Assembly: GCA_016711485.1 (NCBI GenBank)
Contig: JADJSX010000034.1
Coordinates: 1-64,000 of the forward strand
Length of the DNA stretch: 64,000 nt
Direction: 5' to 3'
From: Leptospiraceae bacterium
Lineage (GTDB): Bacteria > Spirochaetota > Leptospiria > Leptospirales > Leptospiraceae
Every line of letters begins with the position of its first letter. Position 1 is the first letter of the stretch. Of the stretch, positions 1 through 7,202 are shown piece by piece. Made by a program: the position numbers and the translations under genes. Under the pieces are notes generated by a model. The model was not told where the DNA came from and ran no database searches. It worked only from the letters and a program-made list of their open reading frames with translations.

Positions 1-497
1 AAAACGAATGTTTACATCATACTCTTCCTTACCCCGGGAAGTGGTTGGATAAAATTCATATAATCCCTTTACTATTAATCTGTTTTACGTAACCAATATC
101 GTAAATCATTTAAAAACGTCTGGAAGTTTAACGGGCGTAAACTAACATCAATACTAGTTTTATTGTTATTCGCTTTTTACGACTGCGGAAGTATCTTTCT
201 GAGTAATGCTCTTTCTTTAAGTCCATATCGAATAAATTTGATCGAAGCTTAGCACTTAAATATTGTTTGACCATCAATTTCTTCTCCAGATTTAATAGGA
301 TGATAGTAATTATAATCCTGCTTGTAGGCTTATCAAGTCGCGCAAAACTTCCCCTAGCCTCAGCCAAACTCTCCCGAGAACCGTTTCCTCTGCTCCATAA
401 TTTTAGAGATAGTCAAACTAAAGATAACTATAAAAAAAACAACTACCCAAACTATTACAAATAACTTTTCTCTTTCGTCTAATTTTAAGCTGGGCAT
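1..497 (-). pseudogene. gspM: GspM remnant (type II secretion), frame-broken
   Basis: Reading the minus strand from the ATG at 497 gives a GspM-like start: a short charged stretch (MPSLKLDEREKLF) followed by one membrane segment, then a stop after about 44 codons. The protein continues only by changing frame: EARGSFARLDK in a second frame, then DYNYYHPIKSGEEIDG in another, then SIDVSLRPLNF, and finally GKEEYDVNIRF at the window edge. GspM is the single-pass inner-membrane partner of GspL in the type II secretion assembly platform. The order gspK-gspL-gspM on this strand supports the call. At least three frame changes and several stops mean it cannot make a full protein unless the sequence at this edge is faulty. 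The 3' end lies outside the window. Confidence 0.7.
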
Positions 498-542
498 TGT
501 CTTCTTCTTTTCAGTTATTTTTTTCTGAGTTGTTTAAAATTT

Positions 543-2117
543 CTAGTTCAATTTTGAATCATCTTTAATTTTTACAGCTCCACTAATTAAGTTTTTATTC
601 ACAACTTTAAGATTCTTGAACTTCTGTGATTTTCTAGAGCAGGTTGAACTGCACCAATATCTTGGAATTCGTTCACTCTTCCGTATATAGAAACTAAGTT
701 TCCATCAAGTAAATTGATCCAAAATAAAATCAAAGTCTTTCGAGGAAAATTCTGATTTAAATCCAAAATCAATTCAGAATATTTTCTTTATTTAGGAAAA
801 GTCGAACGATTTCAGATTTTTATTTTCTTCTTTTACTTTATTAAGAGCTACGGACATTACGTCATCGTCCTCAAGAACTTCAAATCCAAATCCTTGTTTG
901 AATTTTTCTCGTAACTCAGTATCCATATGGCTTTAAGTTTTCGATTGTCTATTACCATTTTATGCAATAAAATGCTGTTAGTAAAATAAATAATGAAATT
1001 CAGCGAGGATTAAATGCGGTTTAAATGCATCTAATCGAATTGTATTTCTCATAAGTTTAGAAAACTCTGGAGTTAAAATCAACTCGATGTGTTTTCTTCA
1101 TTCTGCTATGGTAACCAATTCCAAGTGCTGTAGTAAAAAGGATCTTCCAATTCTAAAAATGTATAATGAGTTACTGTTGTGCCAATTTTGTTCGTAAGAT
1201 ATTTTTCAGTATCTTTAAAGAAGAACCACCTCCGGAAAGATAAATTATGGAAGGTCGATTAATACAAGGGCTAATGCGTATATACTTTTAATAATTTCTT
1301 CAACAATACCATCAATTGATTCGTAGATAATATTAATAATTTTGTCAAATTGTTCTGCAGTGATGATGAAGTTTTAGGAACTCAGTCTTAAATTCCTCAT
1401 CAATGAAATCAAAACTAAAATTAAAATGTAATTTTAGTTGTTCGGCTTTATTGAATTCAATTTTTAGAAGTTGGGCAATTTTTTCCAGTTATTAAAATCC
1501 TCCTCCACTAAAAAACGAGAATGACTTAATAATCCATTGCTATTAACATTAAAAATACTCAGTTTTACCACCGATATCCAACTGCCCAACAACTTTTCAG
1601 CAATCGATTTGGTTTGGTGGTAATTGACATTGGCACTCAAGGAATAAGAATCAGTCGATATACAACTCAACTGAATATCATTTTTCATAAATGGTTTAAA
1701 AGTTTTTCAACTTCATCATGATGAACACTGAATGCAACAACGTTAGATACTTCATTTCCAATCCACCAAATACATCCCTGAACAACCATATTCTCAATTG
1801 GAAAGGGGACAACATTTTCTACTTCAAAAGGAAGAATTTCTTTAATTGCTTTTTCCGAACTAGAAGGTAAAACCAAATCTCGAATGAATAAATTATCCAT
1901 TGCAATATTAATTAAAAAACTTGTCTCTTCAGGAAAAAAACTTTGAATAAACCGAACTATATTGTATTCGTATTCATCGGATTCTTTTTCAGGTAGAGAT
2001 ACAATCTGCAAAGTTTCGTGGCGCAAAATTGTAACACTTCCTAGAAACTGTCTATATAAAATTCCCTTTTATATGTGTGGTTCCATAATCAATTGCAAGG
2101 CACTGCGTATAATACAT
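543..2117 (-). pseudogene. gspL: GspL remnant (type II secretion), many frameshifts
   Basis: The reading starts at the ATG at 2117 with CLAIDYGTTHIKG, an actin-like ATPase-fold opening typical of GspL/PilM, and stops soon after. After a shift it continues as the 1685-2026 frame (KAIKEILPFEVENVVPFPIE, typical of GspL/PilM), then the 1464-1688 frame (SNGLLSHSRFLVEEDF), then broken pieces including PSIIYLSGGGSSLKILK near 1200 and TELREKFKQGFGFEVLEDDD near 900. The C-terminal ferredoxin-like part ends with NKNLISGAVKIKDDSKLN and a TAG at 543-545. GspL is the inner-membrane platform protein that links the secretion ATPase to the periplasmic parts. Collinear homology across the whole length with at least five frame changes marks a decayed gene rather than chance frames. 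Confidence 0.75.
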
Positions 2118-2155
2118 TCTTTAATCTTCGGAATAAAATAAAATCTGATCGTTTG

Positions 2156-3316
2156 TTAAATCAAATATACAGCTAACTCTTCTAGTTGCCGCACCACAGT
2201 TCCAACTCCAACTACTTTATAGACCTCACCTTTCGTTTTAACCCTTCCAGTAGAAACTGCGGAACCTGTTCCTGCAATTTCATCGAACAAAGTAAGCGCT
2301 TGGGCTTGCCCGCTAGAACTAGAACTCGGAGGTGGAGGCTGACTTGGATTAGCCGGTCCAGAACTTGGAGAATTAGTGGGAGGTGCTCCCATACTAGTAG
2401 TTTTGATTTGAAATTCTGCAAAATTTTTTAGATCATTGATTTCTTTTATATACCCGCCTTTTTCTAATTTATATTTCAAAATCCTCATAACAGCTTGTCT
2501 AGTCATAAACTCCGAAATCGACATGAGCACATGGTAAGGAGCTGCATTGATGTTGATCCGATCATCCCCTGTATCTCTAAAGGGTAAATAAGCCGTAATG
2601 TTATTTGATAATACATAATCACTATCTGTAACAAGTAATTTTTCTTCTTCGGACAAGAAATCTTTCGAAACATTTTTATCCTTGTCTGGATTCTTTAGAG
2701 ATTCATAAACTAACTTTCTATCCCAACCTTTTATTGCAGTCAATTCAGAAAGAGAATACATAGGAGCATTTTTTATTTTTCTGGGTGGTTTTAGATTGGA
2801 ATAGTAATATACTTCTGCCCCACCCCCGATTTCCTCCGAATTATCATCAATCCAATCTATGATCGGAAACACTTTATCCCTATTAATCCCTAATTGCTCA
2901 AAAAGACGAGTTACCATCTCTTGCACCTTTAGATTCGGGAGTTTATCGTGATTTCTAATTAGTTCATTAATATTAAATTTTCCATCTTCCGATGAGATAC
3001 GATAATAAATAATGCCCGCCTGCCATTGGGATAGGTGGTGGATTAAATGCAATTCCTGACTGGTATAATATTTCTTCCGGCACTTTTTGAGCGCACCTAT
3101 TCCACCTTGTAACCCCGCCCTCGCGAGTAAAAATGCTTTGAACCCATCCGCATTCGCCTTCGCAATTTTAAAGTCAATCATCCGATCGCCCGCATACTGG
3201 TTAGCAATCACAAACGACGACCCTCCAATAATAGCCACAAGAAAGAGGATCATCCCCCCTCTTCTCTTATTTGAAAAATATGTCCGAGTGCGCGAGAGTT
3301 TCATAGTTAATTTCAT
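2156..3316 (-). CDS. gspK: Type II secretion minor pseudopilin GspK
   Basis: GspK caps the tip of the type II secretion pseudopilus together with GspI and GspJ. The N-terminus has a positive stretch, a prepilin-peptidase-like RRGGMILFLVAII site (cleavage expected after Gly21) and one hydrophobic helix. It lacks the Glu at mature position 5, which is normal for GspK. The body contains DRININAAPYHVL, a GspK/helix-hairpin-helix-type segment. A low-complexity Pro/Ser/Gly stretch at roughly residues 310-345 is an unusual insertion. The length (386 aa from the ATG at 3316) is slightly above the family norm. A TTG nine bases upstream is an alternative start. Its 5' end lies in direct repeat A, which separates it from gspJ by the toxin-antitoxin island. 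The partner genes gspL and gspM downstream are broken. Confidence 0.85.
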   Translation of the reverse strand: MKLTMKLSRTRTYFSNKRRGGMILFLVAIIGGSSFVIANQYAGDRMIDFKIAKANADGFKAFLLARAGLQGGIGALKKCRKKYYTSQELHLIHHLSQWQAGIIYYRISSEDGKFNINELIRNHDKLPNLKVQEMVTRLFEQLGINRDKVFPIIDWIDDNSEEIGGGAEVYYYSNLKPPRKIKNAPMYSLSELTAIKGWDRKLVYESLKNPDKDKNVSKDFLSEEEKLLVTDSDYVLSNNITAYLPFRDTGDDRININAAPYHVLMSISEFMTRQAVMRILKYKLEKGGYIKEINDLKNFAEFQIKTTSMGAPPTNSPSSGPANPSQPPPPSSSSSGQAQALTLFDEIAGTGSAVSTGRVKTKGEVYKVVGVGTVVRQLEELAVYLI

Positions 3317-3364
3317 TTTCGCCAACTAGGGCTATTAATTCAATTCGAATTAGTTTGGGAATTA
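3267..3364. repeat. Direct repeat A: gspJ 3' end / gspK 5' start
   Basis: This copy matches 5974-6070 in the same orientation at roughly 85-90% over about 95 bases. The best block is the 70 bases from gagagtttcata to gtttgggaatt, with seven mismatches by eye. On the minus strand it encodes the end of GspJ (PKLIRIELIALVGENEI) in one frame and the start of GspK (MKLSRTRTYF) in another, so it is the original gspJ/gspK overlap. Here it runs into the intact gspK. On the other side the gspJ match stops at 3364, next to the toxin remnant. Confidence 0.8.
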
Positions 3365-3369
3365 ATAAT

Positions 3370-3678
3370 CTAGCTACTTTTGTCGACTCTGAGTTTGAAT
3401 GATTCAGGATTTCTACTTTTATGCCAAATGGCAACAACCTAAACAAATTTTTCTTGTATGGAATAGAAAATGAAATAAGGAAATTTTTTGACTGAGGCTT
3501 TTCTGTAATGCCCATGAAATATAGAATAGGATTCTGGTCTTTCTGAAATTTTTTCAATCTTTGCAAACACATTTTGAAAAAGCTTTTCACCAATTCCTTC
3601 TTGTTGCTTCTCGTACCATAGAATTGCTTCTTTTAAATCTTGCTTGGCTTCAGGCTCTAATCTGTATCTTCCTGCCAA
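3370..3678 (-). pseudogene. RelE/ParE-family toxin with in-frame TAG
   Basis: The reading frame from the ATG at 3678 (MAGRYRLEPEAKQDLKEAI) is a RelE/ParE-superfamily toxin. Members act either on gyrase or on ribosome-bound mRNA; ParE is the closer match (ILWYEKQ, FPYFIFYSI). Translation stops at a TAG at 3439-3441 after 79 residues, but the same frame goes on with VVAIWHKSRNPESFKLRV to a second stop at 3370-3372. That segment is the expected C-terminal strand with the conserved H-x-SRNP motif. Without the TAG the protein would be 102 aa, normal for the family. The gene overlaps the end of its antitoxin (3650-3937) by 29 bases, as such pairs often do. The toxin is probably dead or truncated, unless the TAG is a sequence error or is read through. 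Confidence 0.75.
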
Positions 3679-3937
3679 GCTCTACCTCCAGTTCATTTGC
3701 GACATCTTCCATGGTAAAACCAGGATGTGGATTATTTTTTATACGAAGAGACCTGTTATCTAATTCTGCTTTAAAAGCCTCTTCCAACTCAGGAGTAATT
3801 TTCTCTTCTTGCTCCTCTTCATTCTGAATAATCAGAATAATTTTTTGAACTCCTGGTAAAAAAGATACGCCGCTAGGTAATTTTAAATATACCTGTCCAT
3901 CGGTTTGAATTTCAGCAATGGTTTCAATACTTGTCAT
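3650..3937 (-). CDS. Antitoxin of the ParE-like pair (probable)
   Basis: This 95-residue acidic protein precedes and overlaps the ParE-like toxin, the usual antitoxin position. It opens with a beta-rich segment (AEIQTDGQVYLKLPSGVSF), suggesting a small SpoVT/AbrB-like or similar DNA-binding fold. It then has a Glu-rich linker (NEEEQEEKITPELEEAF) and a C-terminal region that probably binds the toxin. I do not recognise a named family, so the call rests on size, charge and the 29-base overlap with the toxin. It may now serve mainly as a relic or against related toxins, because its own toxin carries an in-frame stop. Confidence 0.6.
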   Translation of the reverse strand: MTSIETIAEIQTDGQVYLKLPSGVSFLPGVQKIILIIQNEEEQEEKITPELEEAFKAELDNRSLRIKNNPHPGFTMEDVANELEVELGRKIQIRA

Positions 3938-4027
3938 AGTTTATAAAGTAAATTGTAAATAAGTTTTTGCAAGACATTTTTTAGCGACTAAAAGTAATTT
4001 TAGCCAAAACCTTTTAAGAATTAATTG

Positions 4028-4244
4028 TCAAACCTCTAAATAAAAAACAGTACCTACAGGCATTTTGTCATTATCCGCAGCGTAATCAATTCTAGTAATA
4101 CCGTCTGTAAGAGAATATTCTTTTCCTTCTTAAATAAAGGCGACTTGGATAAATACCTCTATCGGATGACGTTGACACTAGAAGCTATTAGGATGTTATC
4201 GCAGCAAACAAAGATATAATCAGAGTAAGAAAGACAAATTTTAT
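4028..4244 (-). pseudogene. Decayed small secreted-protein gene
   Basis: Immediately after the lipoprotein gene on the same strand, the sequence from 4244 reads (without an ATG) KFVFLTLIISLFAAITS, a signal-peptide-like stretch, and then hits two stops. Further down, another frame reads EYSLTDGITRIDYAADNDKM and VGTVFYLEV to a TGA at 4028-4030. Both ends look protein-coding, and the middle is too damaged to join. I do not recognise the protein. This also accounts for most of the gap between 3937 and 4241. Confidence 0.35.
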
Positions 4245-4954
4245 TTCTTCTTCACCCTACTATCCATATCTTCGTCTATCGTATCTAGTTTGGACTCCCA
4301 ATCTTTTAAGGTTGTAGCAGGCTGCGGCAAATATCGGTAAACCGGAACATTATCAAGTGTATCATCATCCATTGAATCATAACCTACAAGTCCAATGAGA
4401 AAATCAACGAATTCATGAGGATTAAATCCTAGTCGAAAACCCAAGAAAACTCCCAAAGATAGTTCAATCTGATACGAATTATAGATTTGATCAGGGAATG
4501 TATTTTTACCTGTGCAGATATAATTATAGTTCTTATAGTTAATCGTATATTTTTTATGACATCTAAAAAAATGAACATACCTAAAACTCTTACTTTGATT
4601 TCTACTTAGGATAAATCCGGTCGGCTCATGAAAAGCAGTAAACCATTCCATTGGCCAGGCAGGATAACTATCTCCTAACATAAAACCATCTTTTACTATT
4701 TTTCTATTGTCCGAAATATAAGATATAGAGATTTCATTATCTTGGTCGCCTGTTTTATAAGCTCCAAAATGGCCATAGCGAACCCCAAACCCTTTCCCAT
4801 TAGATGCTTTTTGTATGCTATAGAGGATACCAAAAAATGAAATCGATACCCCATATATATCACGCTCGATTCCTACATTAAAGACATCACTTGCATCCAT
4901 CGCTCTATCATACCCATATCTCTTAACGCTCGCGCAAGATATAAACAGGAACAA
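4241..4954 (-). CDS. Probable lipoprotein; signal peptide broken by a stop
   Basis: I do not recognise this 237-residue protein. From the TTG at 4954 it reads MFLFISCASVKRYGYDR, with a lipobox-like LFISC, so it would be an exported lipoprotein. The leader is too short to work: only six residues precede the Cys. The same frame extends upstream to a TTG at 4990 and reads MKIFLRQI, then TAA (4964-4966), then FILLFLF. With a sense codon at the TAA it would be an ordinary lipoprotein signal peptide. The rest of the frame is intact and ends in a charged tail (DMDSRVKKK). It sits inside the island between gspJ and gspK. Export is doubtful unless the TAA is a sequence error. Confidence 0.55.
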   Translation of the reverse strand: MFLFISCASVKRYGYDRAMDASDVFNVGIERDIYGVSISFFGILYSIQKASNGKGFGVRYGHFGAYKTGDQDNEISISYISDNRKIVKDGFMLGDSYPAWPMEWFTAFHEPTGFILSRNQSKSFRYVHFFRCHKKYTINYKNYNYICTGKNTFPDQIYNSYQIELSLGVFLGFRLGFNPHEFVDFLIGLVGYDSMDDDTLDNVPVYRYLPQPATTLKDWESKLDTIDEDMDSRVKKK

Positions 4955-5006
4955 GAGGATAAATTAAATTTGCCTTAGAAATATTTTCAAAGTTTCGATT
5001 TCTTAT

Positions 5007-5408
5007 TTAAATAAACACAGCAGGTGAGACACCAAATCGTTTGCTGAGTTCTTTTATTTGACGAACGTTTAATTCTCGTTTGCCGTTTAGAATTTCGGAG
5101 ACTACTCCCTGGCTTCCTAATTGTTTCATATCTTTCTGGGTAAGATTATGCTCTTCCATTAGAAATTTCAAAACTTCAATAGGCTTTGCGTCTATCGGTT
5201 TTAAATTTTCTTTTTCATAAGCTTCAACTAAACTTCCAAGGGTCTCGAGTAATGGGGCAAGCGGATGATTCTGTTTACTCCCTACTTCATCAATCACTAG
5301 GTCTAATAGGGAAACAATTTTGTTGTATTCTTTTTTGGAGTGAGGAACGGACAAAAAATCTTTCACTTCCTTCCAGCTAGTTTGCACTCTTTCTAATTCT
5401 GCAATCAT
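5007..5408 (-). CDS. higA: HigA-type antitoxin, XRE helix-turn-helix
   Basis: This 133-residue protein has a C-terminal XRE-type helix-turn-helix: EVLKFLMEEHNLTQKDMKQL, then SEILNGKRELNVRQIKELSK and a closing FGVSPAVFI. That arrangement is typical of HigA antitoxins, which bind the HigB toxin and repress the shared promoter. The N-terminal half is helical and probably carries the toxin contact. It follows higB by 3 bases, the usual toxin-first order of higBA. The ATG at 5408 is the only sensible start. A palindrome upstream of higB (5715-5729) is the likely operator. Confidence 0.85.
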   Translation of the reverse strand: MIAELERVQTSWKEVKDFLSVPHSKKEYNKIVSLLDLVIDEVGSKQNHPLAPLLETLGSLVEAYEKENLKPIDAKPIEVLKFLMEEHNLTQKDMKQLGSQGVVSEILNGKRELNVRQIKELSKRFGVSPAVFI

Positions 5409-5411
5409 GAT

Positions 5412-5702
5412 TTATCTCTCCTTCCATTTATCTTTGTCATATTCAGTATGAGTAAGAATATCTCGCACGTATACTTTCTGTCGATTATAATGAATCGCTG
5501 CAATGAGTCGAAAATGGTTTCCGTTAATATTAAAAACAGTCAGGTTCCCAACTTGATCGACAGTTCTAAATGCCATTTTTAATTCGCTAAAGTTAAAAAA
5601 ATCAGACTCTTTAATAATCTTGTACCAGCTTCTTAAAGAACTTCCTGAGGTTGGATAATCTTCTATGAAATCAGAAAGTTTTTTCCAGCTAATAATATGC
5701 AC
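5412..5702 (-). CDS. higB: HigB-type mRNA interferase toxin
   Basis: This 96-residue protein matches the HigB toxin family that cuts mRNA on the ribosome: the opening W-x-K-L-x-DF (SWKKLSDFIEDYPTSGSSLR), the central FNINGNHFRLIAAIHY strand pair, and the closing VYVRDILTHTEYDKDKW. The conserved N-x-x-G-N-x-x-R-L core and the D-x-x-TH-x-E-Y-D-K tail are all present, so the toxin looks intact. It is co-transcribed with the higA-type antitoxin directly downstream. It is the most complete toxin in the island between gspJ and gspK. Confidence 0.88.
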   Translation of the reverse strand: MHIISWKKLSDFIEDYPTSGSSLRSWYKIIKESDFFNFSELKMAFRTVDQVGNLTVFNINGNHFRLIAAIHYNRQKVYVRDILTHTEYDKDKWKER

Positions 5703-5714
5703 AAAGATACCAAT

Positions 5715-5729
5715 ATCTCAAATCGAGAT
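5715..5729. promoter_or_regulatory. Probable HigA operator
   Basis: The palindrome ATCTC-aaatc-GAGAT lies 13 bases upstream of the higB start, with a -35-like TTGTCA next to it on the minus strand. HigA proteins repress their own promoter through short palindromes of this kind. Assignment to HigA is by position only. Confidence 0.45.
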
Positions 5730-5820
5730 TTTGACAAGTATTTTTTCTTACTTATGAAAAAAAATCAAACACTACGTATTCAGGCTGTTATGCGTAGTTC
5801 GAAAAGTTTTGTAAAGCTTT

Positions 5821-5964
5821 GATTTATTAGACATTGACAAACTGAAACTTCCAGAGGCAATTATTTGGGCAAGTGCTACATATAAAGGATGGACATTAGT
5901 TACTCGCAATACAAAAGATTTTAAAAACTCTTTTCCTGGAATCAGAATTCCATACAAAGTCTGA
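5821..5964 (+). pseudogene. VapC (PIN-domain) C-terminal remnant
   Basis: Plus-strand codons from 5821 read LKLPEAIIWASATYKGWTLV followed by TRNTKDFKNSFPGIRIPYKV and TGA at 5962-5964. This is the C-terminal third of a VapC-type PIN ribonuclease, with the acidic and T-R-N-x-x-D-F motifs. No N-terminal half or VapB antitoxin is present upstream. It ends about 10 bases before direct repeat B, and runs opposite to every other gene of the island. Confidence 0.7.
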
Positions 5965-5973
5965 ATAGTCTTC

Positions 5974-6070
5974 TCACTTAAAAAATATTCCCGGGTAAGC
6001 GAGAGTTTCATATTTAATTTCATTTTCTCCAATGATGGCAATTAACTCAATTCGAATTAGTTTGGGAATT
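5974..6070. repeat. Direct repeat B: gspJ 3' end / gspK 5' start
   Basis: This is the second copy of the repeat at 3267-3364. Here it runs without a break into the intact gspJ, while its gspK half (MKLNMKLSLTREYF on the minus strand) ends after a few codons in the VapC remnant. The two copies enclose about 2.6 kb. They are the footprint of an insertion or unequal recombination at the gspJ/gspK overlap. Confidence 0.8.
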
Positions 6071-6612
6071 TTTTTTAATTCATCGGTATTCCAATCGTCC
6101 TGCCATTTGTCGCCACGCTGTGAATATTTTAATTGGAAACTTTTCACATAAGATAAAATCACATGTTCCGTTCCACCGGCTCTTGGATCAATATCAACCA
6201 TTTCATCTTCACGTCGCATAAGATAGTAGTATTCACAGTCTTCGCACATTTGGCGTAAAAAATAACTGACCTCTCGAATCGCAGGTGACCCAGTTTCTTC
6301 GGAATTAGTATGATTTGCGGCAAATGTAACAGTATCCGCTCGACCGTTTGTAGTGGATTCATTTTTGGCTTCGAAGATAAGGCGCTTATGCCCTTGGACA
6401 TAAAAAGTTTGAGAAAAAGTAGAACGTAGATTTTCAAGAGCGAAAAAAATTTCTTTTCGAGACGTTCCTCCTTTAGGATCAGATTCACGGGATATTTTTA
6501 AAGCAGTATAATAGGCTCCAAAAATTCCACTAAAAATTACACCTAAAATAGCGACTACAATCGAAATTTCAATTAAAGTCATCCCTCGCCTAAATTTTAC
6601 TCGCATAATCAT
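5974..6612 (-). CDS. gspJ: Type II secretion minor pseudopilin GspJ
   Basis: GspJ forms the pseudopilus tip complex with GspI and GspK. The N-terminus is a class-III prepilin signal, RRGMTLIEISIVVAILGVIF, with cleavage after Gly10 and the Glu at mature position 5. The body is mostly beta, as in the family, and carries a C-E-D-C-E pair (MCEDCEYYYLMRR). The length of 212 aa is normal. An AGG sits seven bases before the ATG at 6612. Its last ~30 codons (PKLIRIELIAIIGENEI) coincide with direct repeat B, and a degenerate second copy of this end lies at 3267-3364. It follows gspI after an 74-base gap that contains a common dispersed repeat fragment. Confidence 0.88.
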   Translation of the reverse strand: MIMRVKFRRGMTLIEISIVVAILGVIFSGIFGAYYTALKISRESDPKGGTSRKEIFFALENLRSTFSQTFYVQGHKRLIFEAKNESTTNGRADTVTFAANHTNSEETGSPAIREVSYFLRQMCEDCEYYYLMRREDEMVDIDPRAGGTEHVILSYVKSFQLKYSQRGDKWQDDWNTDELKKIPKLIRIELIAIIGENEIKYETLAYPGIFFK

Positions 6613-6631
6613 AAATTACCTACAATCATTA

Positions 6632-6665
6632 ATTCGTGTTTATCTGTGTGCATCCGTGGTAAATC
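6632..6665 (-). repeat. Dispersed CACGGATGCACACAGAT-type fragment
   Basis: On the minus strand this reads ACCACGGATGCACACAGATA followed by AACACGAAT. The string is built on a loose 9-11 base period (CACGGAT, CACAGAT, ACACGAA). I recognise it as a type of short fragment that recurs in intergenic spacers of many unrelated bacterial genomes. It fills most of the gspI-gspJ gap and has no coding role. Confidence 0.5.
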
Positions 6666-6686
6666 CTTCTTACTCTTACATACATA

Positions 6687-7202
6687 CTAAAACGTACTCG
6701 ATTTAATTGTCTCAACGGCATATACTTTTTCGCCGTACCCTGACGGAAAATAAATATTTACTTTGATGCGGAAAACTTTGATTACCCCACCAGTCTTTGA
6801 TCCAGAAGACTTTCCTCTTTTTTTTAAAAGATCGTCCATTTTGGAATTTGTATTCGAACCAAGTAAGTCATCTGGATTAGCAGATTTCTTTTTTTCTCCC
6901 CCTTGTTCAGCGAGTTTTAAAAGATCCAACTCTTCTTCTTTGATTTCTGTTTCGTATCTATAACCTTCGTAGCCTGGAATTTCTCCTTTTGAGCTGGTTG
7001 TTTCTAGTTTTGGACTCGCATCAATTTGAGCCATTTTGATTTTAGCTAAAAAAACGGCATTCGTAAGAGTTATTGATTGTCTCTGCAAGGACAAACCCTT
7101 ACTTATAAGAGAAAATGTAAATACAATCGCACTCGCGGCAACTGCAAGTGCGATTGAAATTTCGATTAAAGTAAATCCGCGCCTAATTCTAGTTATCTTC
7201 AT
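6687..7202 (-). CDS. gspI: Type II secretion minor pseudopilin GspI
   Basis: This 171-residue protein opens with IRRGFTLIEISIALAVAASA, a prepilin-peptidase site (cleavage after Gly9, Glu at mature position 5) followed by the hydrophobic assembly helix. GspI starts the pseudopilus tip complex with GspJ and GspK. The segment FLAKIKMAQIDASPKLETTS resembles the usual GspI region after the helix. A charged Lys/Ser/Gly-rich stretch (EQGGEKKKSANPDDLLG) in the middle is longer than in most members and is probably a surface loop. Its start overlaps the end of gspH by 14 bases, showing translational coupling within the operon. Confidence 0.87.
   Translation of the reverse strand: MKITRIRRGFTLIEISIALAVAASAIVFTFSLISKGLSLQRQSITLTNAVFLAKIKMAQIDASPKLETTSSKGEIPGYEGYRYETEIKEEELDLLKLAEQGGEKKKSANPDDLLGSNTNSKMDDLLKKRGKSSGSKTGGVIKVFRIKVNIYFPSGYGEKVYAVETIKSSTF

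Noticed and set aside
3267..3593. 108-codon minus-strand frame ending like GspJ
   Set aside because: It is a chimera: its first part is the out-of-frame toxin gene and its last ~30 codons are the duplicated gspJ end in direct repeat A.
5772..6041. 89-codon minus-strand frame starting like GspK
   Set aside because: Its first ~20 codons are the duplicated gspK start in repeat B and the rest is the antisense of the VapC remnant.
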